Assembly (NCBI RefSeq): GCF_018130825.1
Contig: NZ_JAFCJS010000016.1
Span: 1-51,592 of the forward strand
Length of the DNA stretch: 51,592 nucleotides
Direction: 5' to 3'
DNA from: Bradyrhizobium liaoningense
Lineage (GTDB): Bacteria > Pseudomonadota > Alphaproteobacteria > Rhizobiales > Xanthobacteraceae
Shown here: in pieces, positions 43,193 through 51,523 of the stretch
Numbering within the stretch: position 1 is the first letter of the stretch
Layout of the letters: every line of letters begins with the position of its first letter
The notes under the pieces: generated by a model
Seen by the model: only the letters and a program-made list of their open reading frames with translations
Database searches by the model: none
What the model was told of the DNA's origin: nothing
Position numbers and translations under genes: made by a program

Positions 43193-44458
43193 ATGCGGGA
43201 AATTAAACTCCAGGACCTCAAGTCGAAAACCCCGGCCGAGCTCGTCTCGTTCGCGGAAGAGAATGGGGTCGAGAACGCCAGCACCATGCGTAAGCAGGAG
43301 CTGCTGTTCGCCATCCTCAAGCAGCTCTCGCTGGCCGAGACCGACATCGTCGGCGAAGGCGTCGTCGAGGTGCTCTCCGACGGTTTCGGCTTCCTCCGCT
43401 CGCCCGATGCCAATTATCTGCCGGGCCCGGACGATATCTACGTTTCGCCCTCGCAGATTCGCCGTTTCGGCCTGCGCACCGGCGACACCATCGAAGGCCA
43501 CATCCGCAGCCCGAAAGAGGGCGAGCGCTACTTCGCGCTGCTGAAGGTCAACACGCTCAATTTCGAGGACCCGGAAAAGGCCAAGCACAAGGTCAATTTC
43601 GACAACCTCACGCCGCTGTTTCCGAACCAGCGTTTCCGTATGGAGATCGACGATCCGACGCGGAAAGACCTGTCTGCACGCGTGATCGACATCGTAGCCC
43701 CAATCGGCAAGGGCCAGCGCGCGCTGATCGTCGCGCCGCCGCGCACCGGTAAAACCGTGCTGATGCAGAACATCGCGCACTCGATCACGCACAATCATCC
43801 CGAATGCTATCTGATCGTGCTGCTGATCGACGAGCGTCCGGAAGAAGTCACGGACATGCAGCGCTCGGTGAAGGGCGAGGTCGTGTCGTCGACCTTCGAC
43901 GAGCCGGCGGTGCGCCACGTCCAGGTCGCCGAAATGGTGATCGAGAAAGCCAAGCGCCTGGTCGAGCATGGCCGCGACGTCGTGATCCTGCTCGATTCGA
44001 TCACGCGCCTCGGCCGCGCCTACAACACCGTGGTGCCGTCATCCGGCAAGGTGCTGACCGGCGGTGTCGACGCCAACGCGCTGCAGCGCCCGAAGCGCTT
44101 CTTCGGTGCCGCCCGCAACATCGAGGAGGGCGGCTCGCTGACCATCATCGCGACCGCGCTGGTCGATACCGGCAGCCGTATGGACGAAGTCATCTTCGAA
44201 GAGTTCAAGGGCACCGGTAACTCGGAACTGATCCTGGACCGCAAGGTCTCGGACAAGCGCACCTTCCCGGCGATCGACATCTCGCGCTCCGGTACCCGCA
44301 AGGAGGAGCTCATCACCGATCCGCAAGTGCTCAAGAAGATGTACGTGCTCCGCCGTATCCTCAATCCGATGGGCACGATGGACGCGATCGACTTCCTGCT
44401 CGACAAGCTGCGGTCGACCAAGAGCAATTCGGAGTTCTTCGACTCCATGAACACCTGA
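43193..44458 (+). CDS. rho: Transcription termination factor Rho
   Basis: Hexameric RNA helicase for factor-dependent termination. The 421 residues show the N-terminal Rho domain (IKLQDLKSKTPAELVSFAEE), the RNA-binding cold-shock-like fold (GFGFLRSPDANYLPGPDDIY), Walker A APPRTGKTVL, Q-loop and R-loop regions (SKVL-type SSGKVLTGGVDANAL, IEEGGSLTIIATAL) and the C-terminal VLKKMYVLRRILNPMG. The ATG at 43193 fits the family start. Confidence 0.98.
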   Translation: MREIKLQDLKSKTPAELVSFAEENGVENASTMRKQELLFAILKQLSLAETDIVGEGVVEVLSDGFGFLRSPDANYLPGPDDIYVSPSQIRRFGLRTGDTIEGHIRSPKEGERYFALLKVNTLNFEDPEKAKHKVNFDNLTPLFPNQRFRMEIDDPTRKDLSARVIDIVAPIGKGQRALIVAPPRTGKTVLMQNIAHSITHNHPECYLIVLLIDERPEEVTDMQRSVKGEVVSSTFDEPAVRHVQVAEMVIEKAKRLVEHGRDVVILLDSITRLGRAYNTVVPSSGKVLTGGVDANALQRPKRFFGAARNIEEGGSLTIIATALVDTGSRMDEVIFEEFKGTGNSELILDRKVSDKRTFPAIDISRSGTRKEELITDPQVLKKMYVLRRILNPMGTMDAIDFLLDKLRSTKSNSEFFDSMNT

Positions 44459-44479
44459 GTGCAGTGCAGCAAAGATCAG

Positions 44480-44504
44480 AGGGCGCCTTCGGGCGCCCTT
44501 TTTG
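44480..44504 (+). terminator. Intrinsic terminator of rho
   Basis: AGGGCGCC (44480-44487) pairs with GGCGCCCT (44492-44499) around a TTCG tetraloop and is followed by TTTTTG. A textbook intrinsic terminator 22 bp after the rho stop. Confidence 0.93.
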
Positions 44505-44769
44505 TTGCGGCTTTGCTGCAGCGAAGTGCAGCATGAATGGCAGCCAGCCACCGAAGTTCGGGGCGTCTTTTAATCTGTTGATATATCAAAATAATACTTG
44601 AATTGCCGCCGGCCTTTCCGCCGTGCAAGGGCGTATTCTTGCAGCAAAAATGCTGCGGGATTATTGCGATGCAGCATAAATTGTTGCGAGATCTGGTGCG
44701 GCAAAATCCCGGCGCTGGCCGGCTAAAAACGGATGTTTGCCTTTTCACTGGCAGCCGGACAAATAGGCC
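44505..44769. promoter_or_regulatory. rho-mnmE spacer with GCAGCA motif cluster and AT-rich palindrome
   Basis: Contains GCAGCA or TGCTGC at 44514, 44528, 44641, 44651 and 44671 (another at 44466 before the terminator). One pair is arranged as GCAGCA-AAAA-TGCTGC (44641-44656). A 12-bp perfect palindrome TTGATATATCAA lies at 44578-44589 in an A/T-rich patch. No gene is evident. It could be an operator region for mnmE or a replication-related site. Confidence 0.4.
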
Positions 44770-46116
44770 ATGCATCCGCGAGACCAGACCATTTTTGCGC
44801 TGTCATCCGGCCGGGCGCCCAGCGCGATCGCCGTGGTGCGCGTGTCGGGCTCGCAGGCCGGCCTGGTGCTGACGACGCTCGCGGGCCAATCGCCGGCGCC
44901 GCGGCAGGCGAGCCGCCGGTTGCTCAGGGACGGCGCGGGCCAGCCGATCGACGACGCTGTCGTGCTCTGGTTTCCAGGGCCGGGCAGCGCGACCGGCGAG
45001 GACATCGCCGAATTCCACGTCCATGGCGGCCGCGCGGTGCTGGCGGCGCTCCTCGCCGCGATTTCTGTTATTCCGAATACGCGCGCGGCCGAGCCCGGCG
45101 AGTTCACCCGGCGCGCCTTCGAGAACGGCAAGCTCGACCTGACCGAGGCCGAGGGCCTCGACGACCTCATTCACGCCGACACCGACCGGCAACGTCGCCA
45201 GGCGCTGCGTCAGCTGCAGGGCCTGCTTGGTGACCGCGCGCGCGACTGGCGTGAGCGCATCATCGAGGCGTCCGCGCTGATCGAGGCCGGCATCGATTTT
45301 TCCGATGAAGGCGACGTGCCGGCGGAGCTGAGGGCGCCGGCGGTGAAAGCGATCGAAGCGCTGCACGACGAAATTGCAAATGTGCTTGCGGCACAGGGAC
45401 ATTCTGAACGTCTGCGCGACGGCCTCGTGGTTGCGATCGCGGGCGAGCCGAATGTCGGCAAGTCGACGCTGATGAATCAGCTCGCGCGCCGCGACGTCGC
45501 GATCGTGTCGCCGCATGCCGGCACCACGCGTGACGTGATCGAGGTGCAGCTCGATCTCGACGGCTATCCCGTCACGGTCATCGACACCGCCGGCATTCGC
45601 GAGACCGACGATCCGGTCGAGCAGGAAGGTGTGCGCCGCGCACGGGCGCGGGCCGAGGACGCGGACCTGGTCTTGTGGCTGGTCGAGGGTGAGGGGCCGG
45701 TCGGTCCCGAGGCAATGCGGTCGTTGCGGACATCCGAAGACGATCGATCCAGCTCGGTCTGGATCGTGCGCAACAAGATCGACCTTGGCGGGGTCGGGGG
45801 ATCCGAGCCGGGAGAGTTCGGGATCTCGGCAAGCCGGGGCGATGGCATTCCTGAGCTGGTCGCTGCGCTCGTCAAATTCGCGGCCAGCTTCTTCGGGACG
45901 ACCGAGGGCGCCTTGGTGACCCGGGCCCGCCAGCGCGATCTGTTGCGCCAGGCGTCAGGCAGCTTGCGCCGGAGTCTGGAGCTTGTAGAAGAGGGCGAAG
46001 AGCTCGCGGCCGAAGAGCTGCGTGCCGCCGCGTATGCTCTGGGGCGCCTGCTGGGCCGGGTGGATGTCGAGGACGTCCTCGGGGCCATTTTCCAGAAATT
46101 CTGCATTGGAAAGTAG
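44770..46116 (+). CDS. mnmE: tRNA uridine-5-carboxymethylaminomethyl synthase GTPase MnmE
   Basis: With MnmG installs cmnm5 at the tRNA wobble uridine. The 448 residues show the folate-binding N-terminal domain (IFALSSGRAPSAIAVVRVSG), the G domain inserted in a helical domain (GEPNVGKSTLMNQL, TTRDV, DTAGIRET, NKID) and the C-terminal FCIGK with the catalytic Cys. Three genes upstream of parA in the conserved origin-proximal order. Confidence 0.97.
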   Translation: MHPRDQTIFALSSGRAPSAIAVVRVSGSQAGLVLTTLAGQSPAPRQASRRLLRDGAGQPIDDAVVLWFPGPGSATGEDIAEFHVHGGRAVLAALLAAISVIPNTRAAEPGEFTRRAFENGKLDLTEAEGLDDLIHADTDRQRRQALRQLQGLLGDRARDWRERIIEASALIEAGIDFSDEGDVPAELRAPAVKAIEALHDEIANVLAAQGHSERLRDGLVVAIAGEPNVGKSTLMNQLARRDVAIVSPHAGTTRDVIEVQLDLDGYPVTVIDTAGIRETDDPVEQEGVRRARARAEDADLVLWLVEGEGPVGPEAMRSLRTSEDDRSSSVWIVRNKIDLGGVGGSEPGEFGISASRGDGIPELVAALVKFAASFFGTTEGALVTRARQRDLLRQASGSLRRSLELVEEGEELAAEELRAAAYALGRLLGRVDVEDVLGAIFQKFCIGK

Positions 46117-46160
46117 CGCTAGTTCTTCATTGTAGAACTAGCACTTGTTCCATTTCTTGT

Positions 46161-46174
46161 GTTTCACATGAAAC
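46161..46174. promoter_or_regulatory. parS-like site with one mismatch
   Basis: GTTTCACATGAAAC differs from the perfect parS by one base (CACATG for CACGTG). It lies 45 bp after mnmE and may be a weak ParB site. Confidence 0.5.
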
Positions 46175-46196
46175 GCTGGCTCGCTGTTCCAGCCTT

Positions 46197-46284
46197 GTAG
46201 CCCGGATGGAGCGCAGCGCAATCCGGGACAGCTCGCCCGGCCAGACGCCCAGCCCCGGATTTCGCTGCGCTCCATCCGGGCTAC
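46197..46284. repeat. Palindromic repeat, family D (full copy)
   Basis: GTAGCCCGGATGGAGCGCAG and CTGCGCTCCATCCGGGCTAC are long complementary arms. Related to 9629-9663. Confidence 0.88.
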
Positions 46285-46319
46285 AGCCTTTACTAATAGA
46301 CGGGGATCGGTTCCCTCCT

Positions 46320-46333
46320 GTTTCACGTGAAAC
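46320..46333. promoter_or_regulatory. parS: parS site 1
   Basis: GTTTCACGTGAAAC, perfect palindromic ParB-binding site, here in the 16-bp context TGTTTCACGTGAAACA. Confidence 0.95.
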
Positions 46334-46431
46334 AGCGGTGCGCCGTTCGGCCTTTCAGGTTTCGTCTGCGGGATCTGATATTCCCGCCACCAGCAACGAG
46401 GAATTGGGCCGGCGGCCTGCGCCCCAACCTC

Positions 46432-46515
46432 GTCATTGCGAGGAGCCCTGCAACGAAGCAATCCAGACTGCTTCCGCGGAGGGATTCTGGATTGCTTCGC
46501 TGCGCTCGCAATGAC
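46432..46515. repeat. Palindromic repeat, family C (copy 2)
   Basis: GTCATTGCGAGGAGCCCTGC...GAAGCAATCCAG and CTGGATTGCTTCGCTGCGCT...CAATGAC arms. Variant of 23871-23953. It sits between parS sites 1 and 2 in the 654-bp mnmE-mnmG spacer. Confidence 0.85.
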
Positions 46516-46610
46516 GGAGTAGGCTGGTCGGTGTCGTCCTCTCCCGACCCGTGCCCAACGCGGTGAGAGGTCGACTATGCAATCCCCTTTCTGGGCTCGG
46601 ACCTGATCGT

Positions 46611-46624
46611 GTTTCACGTGAAAC
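46611..46624. promoter_or_regulatory. parS: parS site 2
   Basis: GTTTCACGTGAAAC, perfect; 16-bp context TGTTTCACGTGAAACA. Confidence 0.95.
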
Positions 46625-46699
46625 AGTAGTCCGCTCAACGCCGCGTCTACTGTGCATGGGGTTGTTTTCGTCAAAAAGCCTTCCGCGCCGAGACACCCT

Positions 46700-46713
46700 G
46701 TTTCACGTGAAAC
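46700..46713. promoter_or_regulatory. parS: parS site 3
   Basis: GTTTCACGTGAAAC, perfect, 57 bp before mnmG. ParB bound here could also affect mnmG transcription. Confidence 0.95.
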
Positions 46714-46770
46714 ACTGCCCCACCCAGTTTCTACTTCCGGCTTTTTCCGCTCTGGGATAGAAGTCCGCCC

Positions 46771-48651
46771 ATGCGAACAGAGCGAAAGAGTTTCGACGTC
46801 ATCGTGATTGGCGGCGGCCACGCCGGCTGTGAGGCCGCGGCTGCTTCTGCCCGGATCGGCGCGGCGACCGCTCTGGTGACGCATCGTTTCTCCACGGTCG
46901 GCGCGATGTCCTGCAATCCCGCCATCGGCGGTCTCGGGAAGGGCCATCTGGTCCGCGAGGTCGATGCTCTCGACGGTCTGATGGGCCGTGTGGGCGATGC
47001 CGGCGGTATCCAGTTTCGCGTTCTCAATCGTCGGAAGGGCCCGGCCGTGCGTGGTCCGCGGGCCCAGGCCGATCGGAAGCTCTATGCCGCCGCGATGCAG
47101 ACCGCGATCCGGGAGACCGAGGGCCTTTCCGTCATCGAGGGCGAGGCTGACGAGCTGATCGTGGTCGAGGGACGGGTCACCGGACTGCGTCTGGCTGATG
47201 GCCGGGAGCTTCGGGCAGGGGCCGTTGTCGTTACCACGGGGACCTTCCTGCGCGGTCTGATCCATCTCGGCGAGAAGAACTGGCCCGCCGGCCGGGTCGG
47301 CGAGGCGCCTGCGATGGGTCTTTCCAGCTCCTTCGAGCGGGCCGGATTCACCCTTGGACGGCTCAAGACCGGGACGCCGCCGCGTCTGGACGGCACCACG
47401 ATCGACTGGTCGGCGGTCGAAATGCAGCCCGGAGACGAGCCGCCGGAGCCCTTCTCGGTGATGACCGAGCGGATCACGACCCCGCAGATCCAGTGCGGCA
47501 TCACCCGGACCACGGCCGCGACCCATGAGGTGATCCGGGCCAATGTCCATCGCTCCCCGATGTACTCCGGCCAGATCAAGAGCTCCGGTCCCCGCTATTG
47601 CCCCTCGATTGAGGACAAGATCGTCCGCTTCGGCGACCGCGACGGCCACCAGATCTTCCTGGAGCCGGAGGGGCTTGACGATACGACCGTCTATCCCAAC
47701 GGCATCTCGACCTCGCTGCCGGAAGAGGTTCAGCTCGCGATCCTCGCCAGCATTCCCGGCCTTGAGCGGGTGAAGATGGTCCGCCCCGGCTATGCCATCG
47801 AATACGATCACATCGATCCCCGCGAGCTCGATCCGACCCTGCAGACCAAGCGTCTGCGTGGTCTGTTCCTGGCCGGGCAGATCAACGGCACCACCGGATA
47901 CGAAGAGGCTGCCGGGCAGGGCATCGTGGCTGGCCTGAACGCTGCGCTCTCTGCCAGCGTCTCTGCGTTGACTGTCTTCGACCGCGCAGACGGCTATCTC
48001 GGCGTGATGATCGATGACCTCGTCACCCGCGGGATCAGCGAACCCTATCGGATGTTCACCTCGCGCGCCGAGTATCGGCTGACCCTGCGGGCCGACAATG
48101 CCGACCAGCGCCTGACCGAGAAGGGAATCGCGCTCGGCTGCGTCGGCAGTGCCCGGACCCGGCATCATCGCGCCAAGATGGACGTCCTGAACGCCGCCCG
48201 GACCCTGTCGAGGTCGCTGACCATCACCCCGAACGAGGCGATCAAGCACGGGTTGTCCCTGAACCGGGATGGCCAGCGCCGCTCGGCCTTCGAGCTGATG
48301 GCCTATCCGGAGATCGGCTGGAGCCAGGTCCGCGCGATCTGGCCGGAGCTGTCCAGCATCGATCCCGTCATCGCCACCCATCTCGAGATTGACGCCAAAT
48401 ACGATGTCTATCTGGAGCGCCAGAGCGCCGACGTCGAAGCCTTCCGGCGCGACGAGGGGATGGTGCTGTCGGAGGTGGACTACCAGCTGGTGCCCGGTCT
48501 CTCCAACGAGGTCCGCGCCAAGCTGGAGAAGGCCCGGCCGTTCACCGTCGGCCAGGCCGGCCGGATCGATGGCATGACGCCGGCGGCGCTCGGCATTCTC
48601 GCGGCCTATCTCCGCCGCGAGGCACGGAAGACTTCCAAAGCAATCGCATAG
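46771..48651 (+). CDS. mnmG: tRNA uridine-5-carboxymethylaminomethyl synthase FAD subunit MnmG (GidA)
   Basis: FAD-dependent partner of MnmE. The 626 residues show the dinucleotide-binding motif VIVIGGGHAGCEAAAASARIG, SCNPAIGGLGKGHLVREVDAL, RGPRAQADRKLY, RLKTGTPPR and GQINGTTGYEEAAGQGI. Ends 9 bp before the rsmG frame. Five parS sites surround it. Confidence 0.97.
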   Translation: MRTERKSFDVIVIGGGHAGCEAAAASARIGAATALVTHRFSTVGAMSCNPAIGGLGKGHLVREVDALDGLMGRVGDAGGIQFRVLNRRKGPAVRGPRAQADRKLYAAAMQTAIRETEGLSVIEGEADELIVVEGRVTGLRLADGRELRAGAVVVTTGTFLRGLIHLGEKNWPAGRVGEAPAMGLSSSFERAGFTLGRLKTGTPPRLDGTTIDWSAVEMQPGDEPPEPFSVMTERITTPQIQCGITRTTAATHEVIRANVHRSPMYSGQIKSSGPRYCPSIEDKIVRFGDRDGHQIFLEPEGLDDTTVYPNGISTSLPEEVQLAILASIPGLERVKMVRPGYAIEYDHIDPRELDPTLQTKRLRGLFLAGQINGTTGYEEAAGQGIVAGLNAALSASVSALTVFDRADGYLGVMIDDLVTRGISEPYRMFTSRAEYRLTLRADNADQRLTEKGIALGCVGSARTRHHRAKMDVLNAARTLSRSLTITPNEAIKHGLSLNRDGQRRSAFELMAYPEIGWSQVRAIWPELSSIDPVIATHLEIDAKYDVYLERQSADVEAFRRDEGMVLSEVDYQLVPGLSNEVRAKLEKARPFTVGQAGRIDGMTPAALGILAAYLRREARKTSKAIA

Positions 48652-48653
48652 GC

Positions 48654-48667
48654 GTTTCACGTGAAAC
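48654..48667. promoter_or_regulatory. parS: parS site 4, overlapping the rsmG start
   Basis: GTTTCACGTGAAAC, perfect, immediately after the mnmG stop. Its central GTG is the first possible start codon of rsmG (48661). Confidence 0.93.
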
Positions 48668-49434
48668 AGCGCGGACCGGGCGTGGACAGGCCGCTATCGC
48701 GACGACCCGGAGCGGGTGAGGGCGCGGGTCGTCGATCAGAACCGACACCGGCCAAACCCAGGATCGACAAGGCCAGCGCCAACGATCAGTCGTTGGATGC
48801 CATCATCGCGGCCGACAAGGCTGCGGCACTCAAGCTCGCGCCCGTTTCACGTGAAACTGAGGAGCGGCTCGACCGCTACATCGCGCTGCTCCGGGAGTGG
48901 CAGGCCAAGACCAATCTCGTCGCGCCCTCGACCCTGCCAAACCTCTGGACCCGGCACATCGCCGATTCGCTCCAGCTCGTCGATCTGGCGCCGGCCGCAA
49001 AGCGCTGGGCCGATTTCGGCAGCGGCGGCGGCTTTCCCGGCGTCGTCCTCGCCTGCGCCATGGCTGGGACACCCGGAGCGAGCGTCCATCTCGTCGAGCG
49101 AATCGCCAAGAAGGCGGCATTCCTGCGCGAAGCGATTCGCGTCACCGCATCTCCGGGAGTCGTACATCTCGCTGAGATCGGGGATAATGTGGATAGAATC
49201 ACCGGCCCCGTCGATTGCGTCACCGCGCGTGCACTGGCTCCGCTACATCAACTCATCGGCTTTGCGGAGCCGCTGATGCGCCAGGGCGCAAAGGCGTTGT
49301 TTCTCAAGGGTCAAGATGTAGAGGCTGAATTGACCGAAGCCGCTAAATATTGGAATATTCAGCCGCAGCTCCACCCAAGCCGGACCGGCGACGGTTGGAT
49401 CGTGGAGCTGAGTGCCGCCGAACGGCGTGGGTGA
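48661..49434 (+). CDS. rsmG: 16S rRNA (guanine527-N7)-methyltransferase RsmG (GidB)
   Basis: Methylates G527 of 16S rRNA. The core is clear: RYIALLREWQAKTNLVAPS, LWTRHIADSLQL, the SAM motif WADFGSGGGFPGVVLA and TARALAPLHQL. The start is uncertain. GTG at 48661 (257 residues) lies inside parS site 4; GTG at 48682 and TTG at 48793 (213 residues, nearer the family norm) are alternatives, none with a good ribosome site. Residues VSRET are encoded by parS site 5. A 27-bp gap leads to parA. Confidence 0.93.
   Translation: MKQRGPGVDRPLSRRPGAGEGAGRRSEPTPAKPRIDKASANDQSLDAIIAADKAAALKLAPVSRETEERLDRYIALLREWQAKTNLVAPSTLPNLWTRHIADSLQLVDLAPAAKRWADFGSGGGFPGVVLACAMAGTPGASVHLVERIAKKAAFLREAIRVTASPGVVHLAEIGDNVDRITGPVDCVTARALAPLHQLIGFAEPLMRQGAKALFLKGQDVEAELTEAAKYWNIQPQLHPSRTGDGWIVELSAAERRG
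48844..48857. promoter_or_regulatory. parS: parS site 5, inside the rsmG coding region
   Basis: GTTTCACGTGAAAC, perfect, reading in frame as V-S-R-E-T. The site is both protein-coding and a ParB-binding palindrome. Confidence 0.93.
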
Positions 49435-49461
49435 GGCGTTCAGGGGGAGTGGGGAATTTCG

Positions 49462-50328
49462 ATGAGCGTGATTGACGAGCCGCAGCAAGAACAGACCGAC
49501 CAGGAGAAGGCCGAGGTCCCGCACGGTCATCCGCGCATCCTGGCGCTGGCGAATCAGAAGGGCGGTGTGGGAAAAACAACCACAGCGATCAACCTCGGCA
49601 CGGCGCTCGCTGCGATTGGCGAGCGCGTCCTGATCGTCGATCTCGATCCGCAGGGCAACGCCTCGACCGGCCTCGGCATCGACCGCCGCAGCCGCTCCTG
49701 CTCGACCTATGATGTGCTGATCGGTGAAGCGCCTCTGCGCGAAGCCGTGGTCTCGACCGCGGTGCCGCGGCTGCACATCGCGCCCTCGACCATGGATCTC
49801 TCCGGCCTCGAGCTCGAGCTCGGCACCACGCCCGGCCGCGCCTTCAAGCTGCGCGACGCGATCGGCGCGCTCAACAACAACGTCTCGCCGGATGCCGACT
49901 ACACCTATGTGCTGATCGACTGCCCGCCCTCGCTCAACCTGCTCACGGTGAATGCGATGGCGGCCTCCGATGCGATCCTGGTGCCGCTGCAATGCGAGTT
50001 CTTCGCGCTCGAAGGTCTGTCGCAATTGCTGCAGACGGTGGAGCAGGTGCGCTCGACGCTGAATCCGAACCTGTCGATCCACGGCATCGTGCTGACCATG
50101 TTCGACTCGCGCAACAACCTCTCGAACCAGGTCGTCGCCGACGTCCGTCAGTTCATGGGCGAGAAGGTCTACAAGACCATGATCCCGCGCAACGTGCGCA
50201 TCTCGGAAGCGCCGTCCTACGGCAAGCCGGTGCTGGTCTACGATCTCAAATGCGTCGGCAGCGAAGCTTACTTGCGCCTCGCCACCGAAGTGATCCAGCG
50301 CGAGCGCGAGCTGCGCACGACGCATTGA
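49462..50328 (+). CDS. parA: Chromosome-partitioning ATPase ParA
   Basis: Moves the ParB-loaded origin region through ATP-dependent nucleoid binding. The 288 residues show the deviant Walker A ANQKGGVGKTTTAINLG (about residues 31-47), VDLDPQGNASTGLG, YVLIDCPPSLNLLT and MFDSRNNLSNQVVADVR. ATG follows GGGGGAGTGGGG. A repeat of 127 bp separates it from parB. Confidence 0.97.
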   Translation: MSVIDEPQQEQTDQEKAEVPHGHPRILALANQKGGVGKTTTAINLGTALAAIGERVLIVDLDPQGNASTGLGIDRRSRSCSTYDVLIGEAPLREAVVSTAVPRLHIAPSTMDLSGLELELGTTPGRAFKLRDAIGALNNNVSPDADYTYVLIDCPPSLNLLTVNAMAASDAILVPLQCEFFALEGLSQLLQTVEQVRSTLNPNLSIHGIVLTMFDSRNNLSNQVVADVRQFMGEKVYKTMIPRNVRISEAPSYGKPVLVYDLKCVGSEAYLRLATEVIQRERELRTTH

Positions 50329-50340
50329 CGCTGCCGTAGG

Positions 50341-50459
50341 GCCGTAGGGTGGGTTAGCCGAAGGCGTAACCCACCACTGTCGATCTCCGCGGAAACAGAG
50401 AAGGTGGGTTACGCCGAGCAGATGCGCTTCGCGCATCTGCGGGGCTAACCCACCCTACG
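50341..50459. repeat. Palindromic repeat, family B (copy 3)
   Basis: GCCGTAGGGTGGGTTAGCCG and CGGGGCTAACCCACCCTACG arms with inner GATGCGCTTCGCGCATC. An extra GCCGTAGG at 50333-50340 precedes the arm as a partial 8-bp duplication. It lies between parA and parB and may reduce parB readthrough. Confidence 0.88.
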
Positions 50460-50517
50460 ATGTACGATTTGAAATTCAGTTCTGGAGTGCTGCACCGTGA
50501 ATCCAAGGGAGCTGGCG

Positions 50518-51405
50518 ATGGCCGACGAAGCGCGTTCGCGACTGGGCCGGGGTCTTGCAAGTCTGATCGGTGACGTCGGCGGCGAGGCTCAGCATGTCGA
50601 TCGTCCGCGCGCACAGCGCAAGGTGCCGATCGAATTCATCAAGGCCAATCCGCGCAATCCGCGCCGCACCTTTTCGGACACGGAGCTGAAGGAGCTCAGC
50701 GACTCCATCAAGCAGCACGGCGTGATCCAGCCGATCGTGGTGCGCCCCGTGAAGGGCGCGCAGGATCGCTACGAGATCATCGCCGGCGAACGGCGCTGGC
50801 GCGCCTCGCAGATGGCGGGCCTGCACGAAGTGCCGATCGTGCCGGTCGACATCAGCGACAGCGACGCGCTGGAGTTCGCGATCGTCGAGAACGTGCAGCG
50901 CGAGGATCTCAACCCGATGGAAGAGGCGCAGGGCTATCACGCGCTCGCCAACGAGTTCAAACGCAGCCAGGACGACATCGCAAGGGTCGTCGGCAAGAGC
51001 CGCAGCCACGTCGCCAACATGATGCGGCTGACCAAGCTGCCGGCCGAGGTGCAGGCCTTCATCGCGACCGGTGAATTGACCGCGGGCCACGCCCGCGCAC
51101 TGATCGGCGTGCCCGACCCGCTCGCCGCGGCCAAGCGCATCGTCGAGGAAGGCCTCAACGTCCGTCAGGCCGAGGCGCTCGCGCATGAAGAGGGCGTGCC
51201 GGAGCGCAAGCCGCAGAAGGCGCGCAGCACCGGCGGTAAAGAAAAGGACCCCGACACGATCGACCTGGAGAAGCGCGTCAGTGATGCGCTCGGCCTCAAG
51301 GTCACCGTCAATCACCGCGATCCCGGCGGCTCCGTGCAGATCAACTACCGCAACCTCGATCAGCTCGACGAGGTGATGAAGCGGCTGGCCAAGGGTGGGC
51401 TGTAA
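50518..51405 (+). CDS. parB: Chromosome-partitioning protein ParB
   Basis: CTPase that loads at parS and spreads. The 295 residues show RLGRGLASLIGD, the CTP-binding motifs DSIKQHGVIQPIVVRP and GERRWRASQMAGL, VENVQREDLNPMEEAQGY, and the parS-binding helix-turn-helix region SQDDIARVVGKSRSHVANMMRL, with a C-terminal dimerisation domain. I prefer the ATG at 50518 (AAGGGAG 6 bp upstream) to the GTG at 50497. Confidence 0.97.
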   Translation: MADEARSRLGRGLASLIGDVGGEAQHVDRPRAQRKVPIEFIKANPRNPRRTFSDTELKELSDSIKQHGVIQPIVVRPVKGAQDRYEIIAGERRWRASQMAGLHEVPIVPVDISDSDALEFAIVENVQREDLNPMEEAQGYHALANEFKRSQDDIARVVGKSRSHVANMMRLTKLPAEVQAFIATGELTAGHARALIGVPDPLAAAKRIVEEGLNVRQAEALAHEEGVPERKPQKARSTGGKEKDPDTIDLEKRVSDALGLKVTVNHRDPGGSVQINYRNLDQLDEVMKRLAKGGL

Positions 51406-51415
51406 CTCTCTCGGT

Positions 51416-51523
51416 GTCGTCCTGGCGAAAGCCAGGACCCATACCGCGTGATCTTTCGACCGCGGAAGATCACAGTACCGAACCACCAATCTTCGCCAAA
51501 CCCCTCCCAGGGGTAATGGGTCC
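51416..51523. repeat. Palindromic repeat, family A (copy 4, interrupted by IS)
   Basis: Starts GTCGTCCTGGCGAAAGCCAG and runs to GGTAATGGGTCC, where the right arm (expected TGGCTTTCGCCAGGACGAC, compare 9795-9813) is replaced by the IS. The break point matches the one at the left window edge. Confidence 0.82.

Noticed and set aside
44462..44680. Repeated GCAGCA words as a CRISPR array
   Set aside because: The words are 6 bp with irregular spacing; there are no 25-40 bp direct repeats, spacers or cas genes.
46138..48660. 840-codon open frame on the minus strand opposite mnmG
   Set aside because: It is antisense to a complete, well-conserved mnmG and covers repeats and parS sites; high GC gives long spurious frames.
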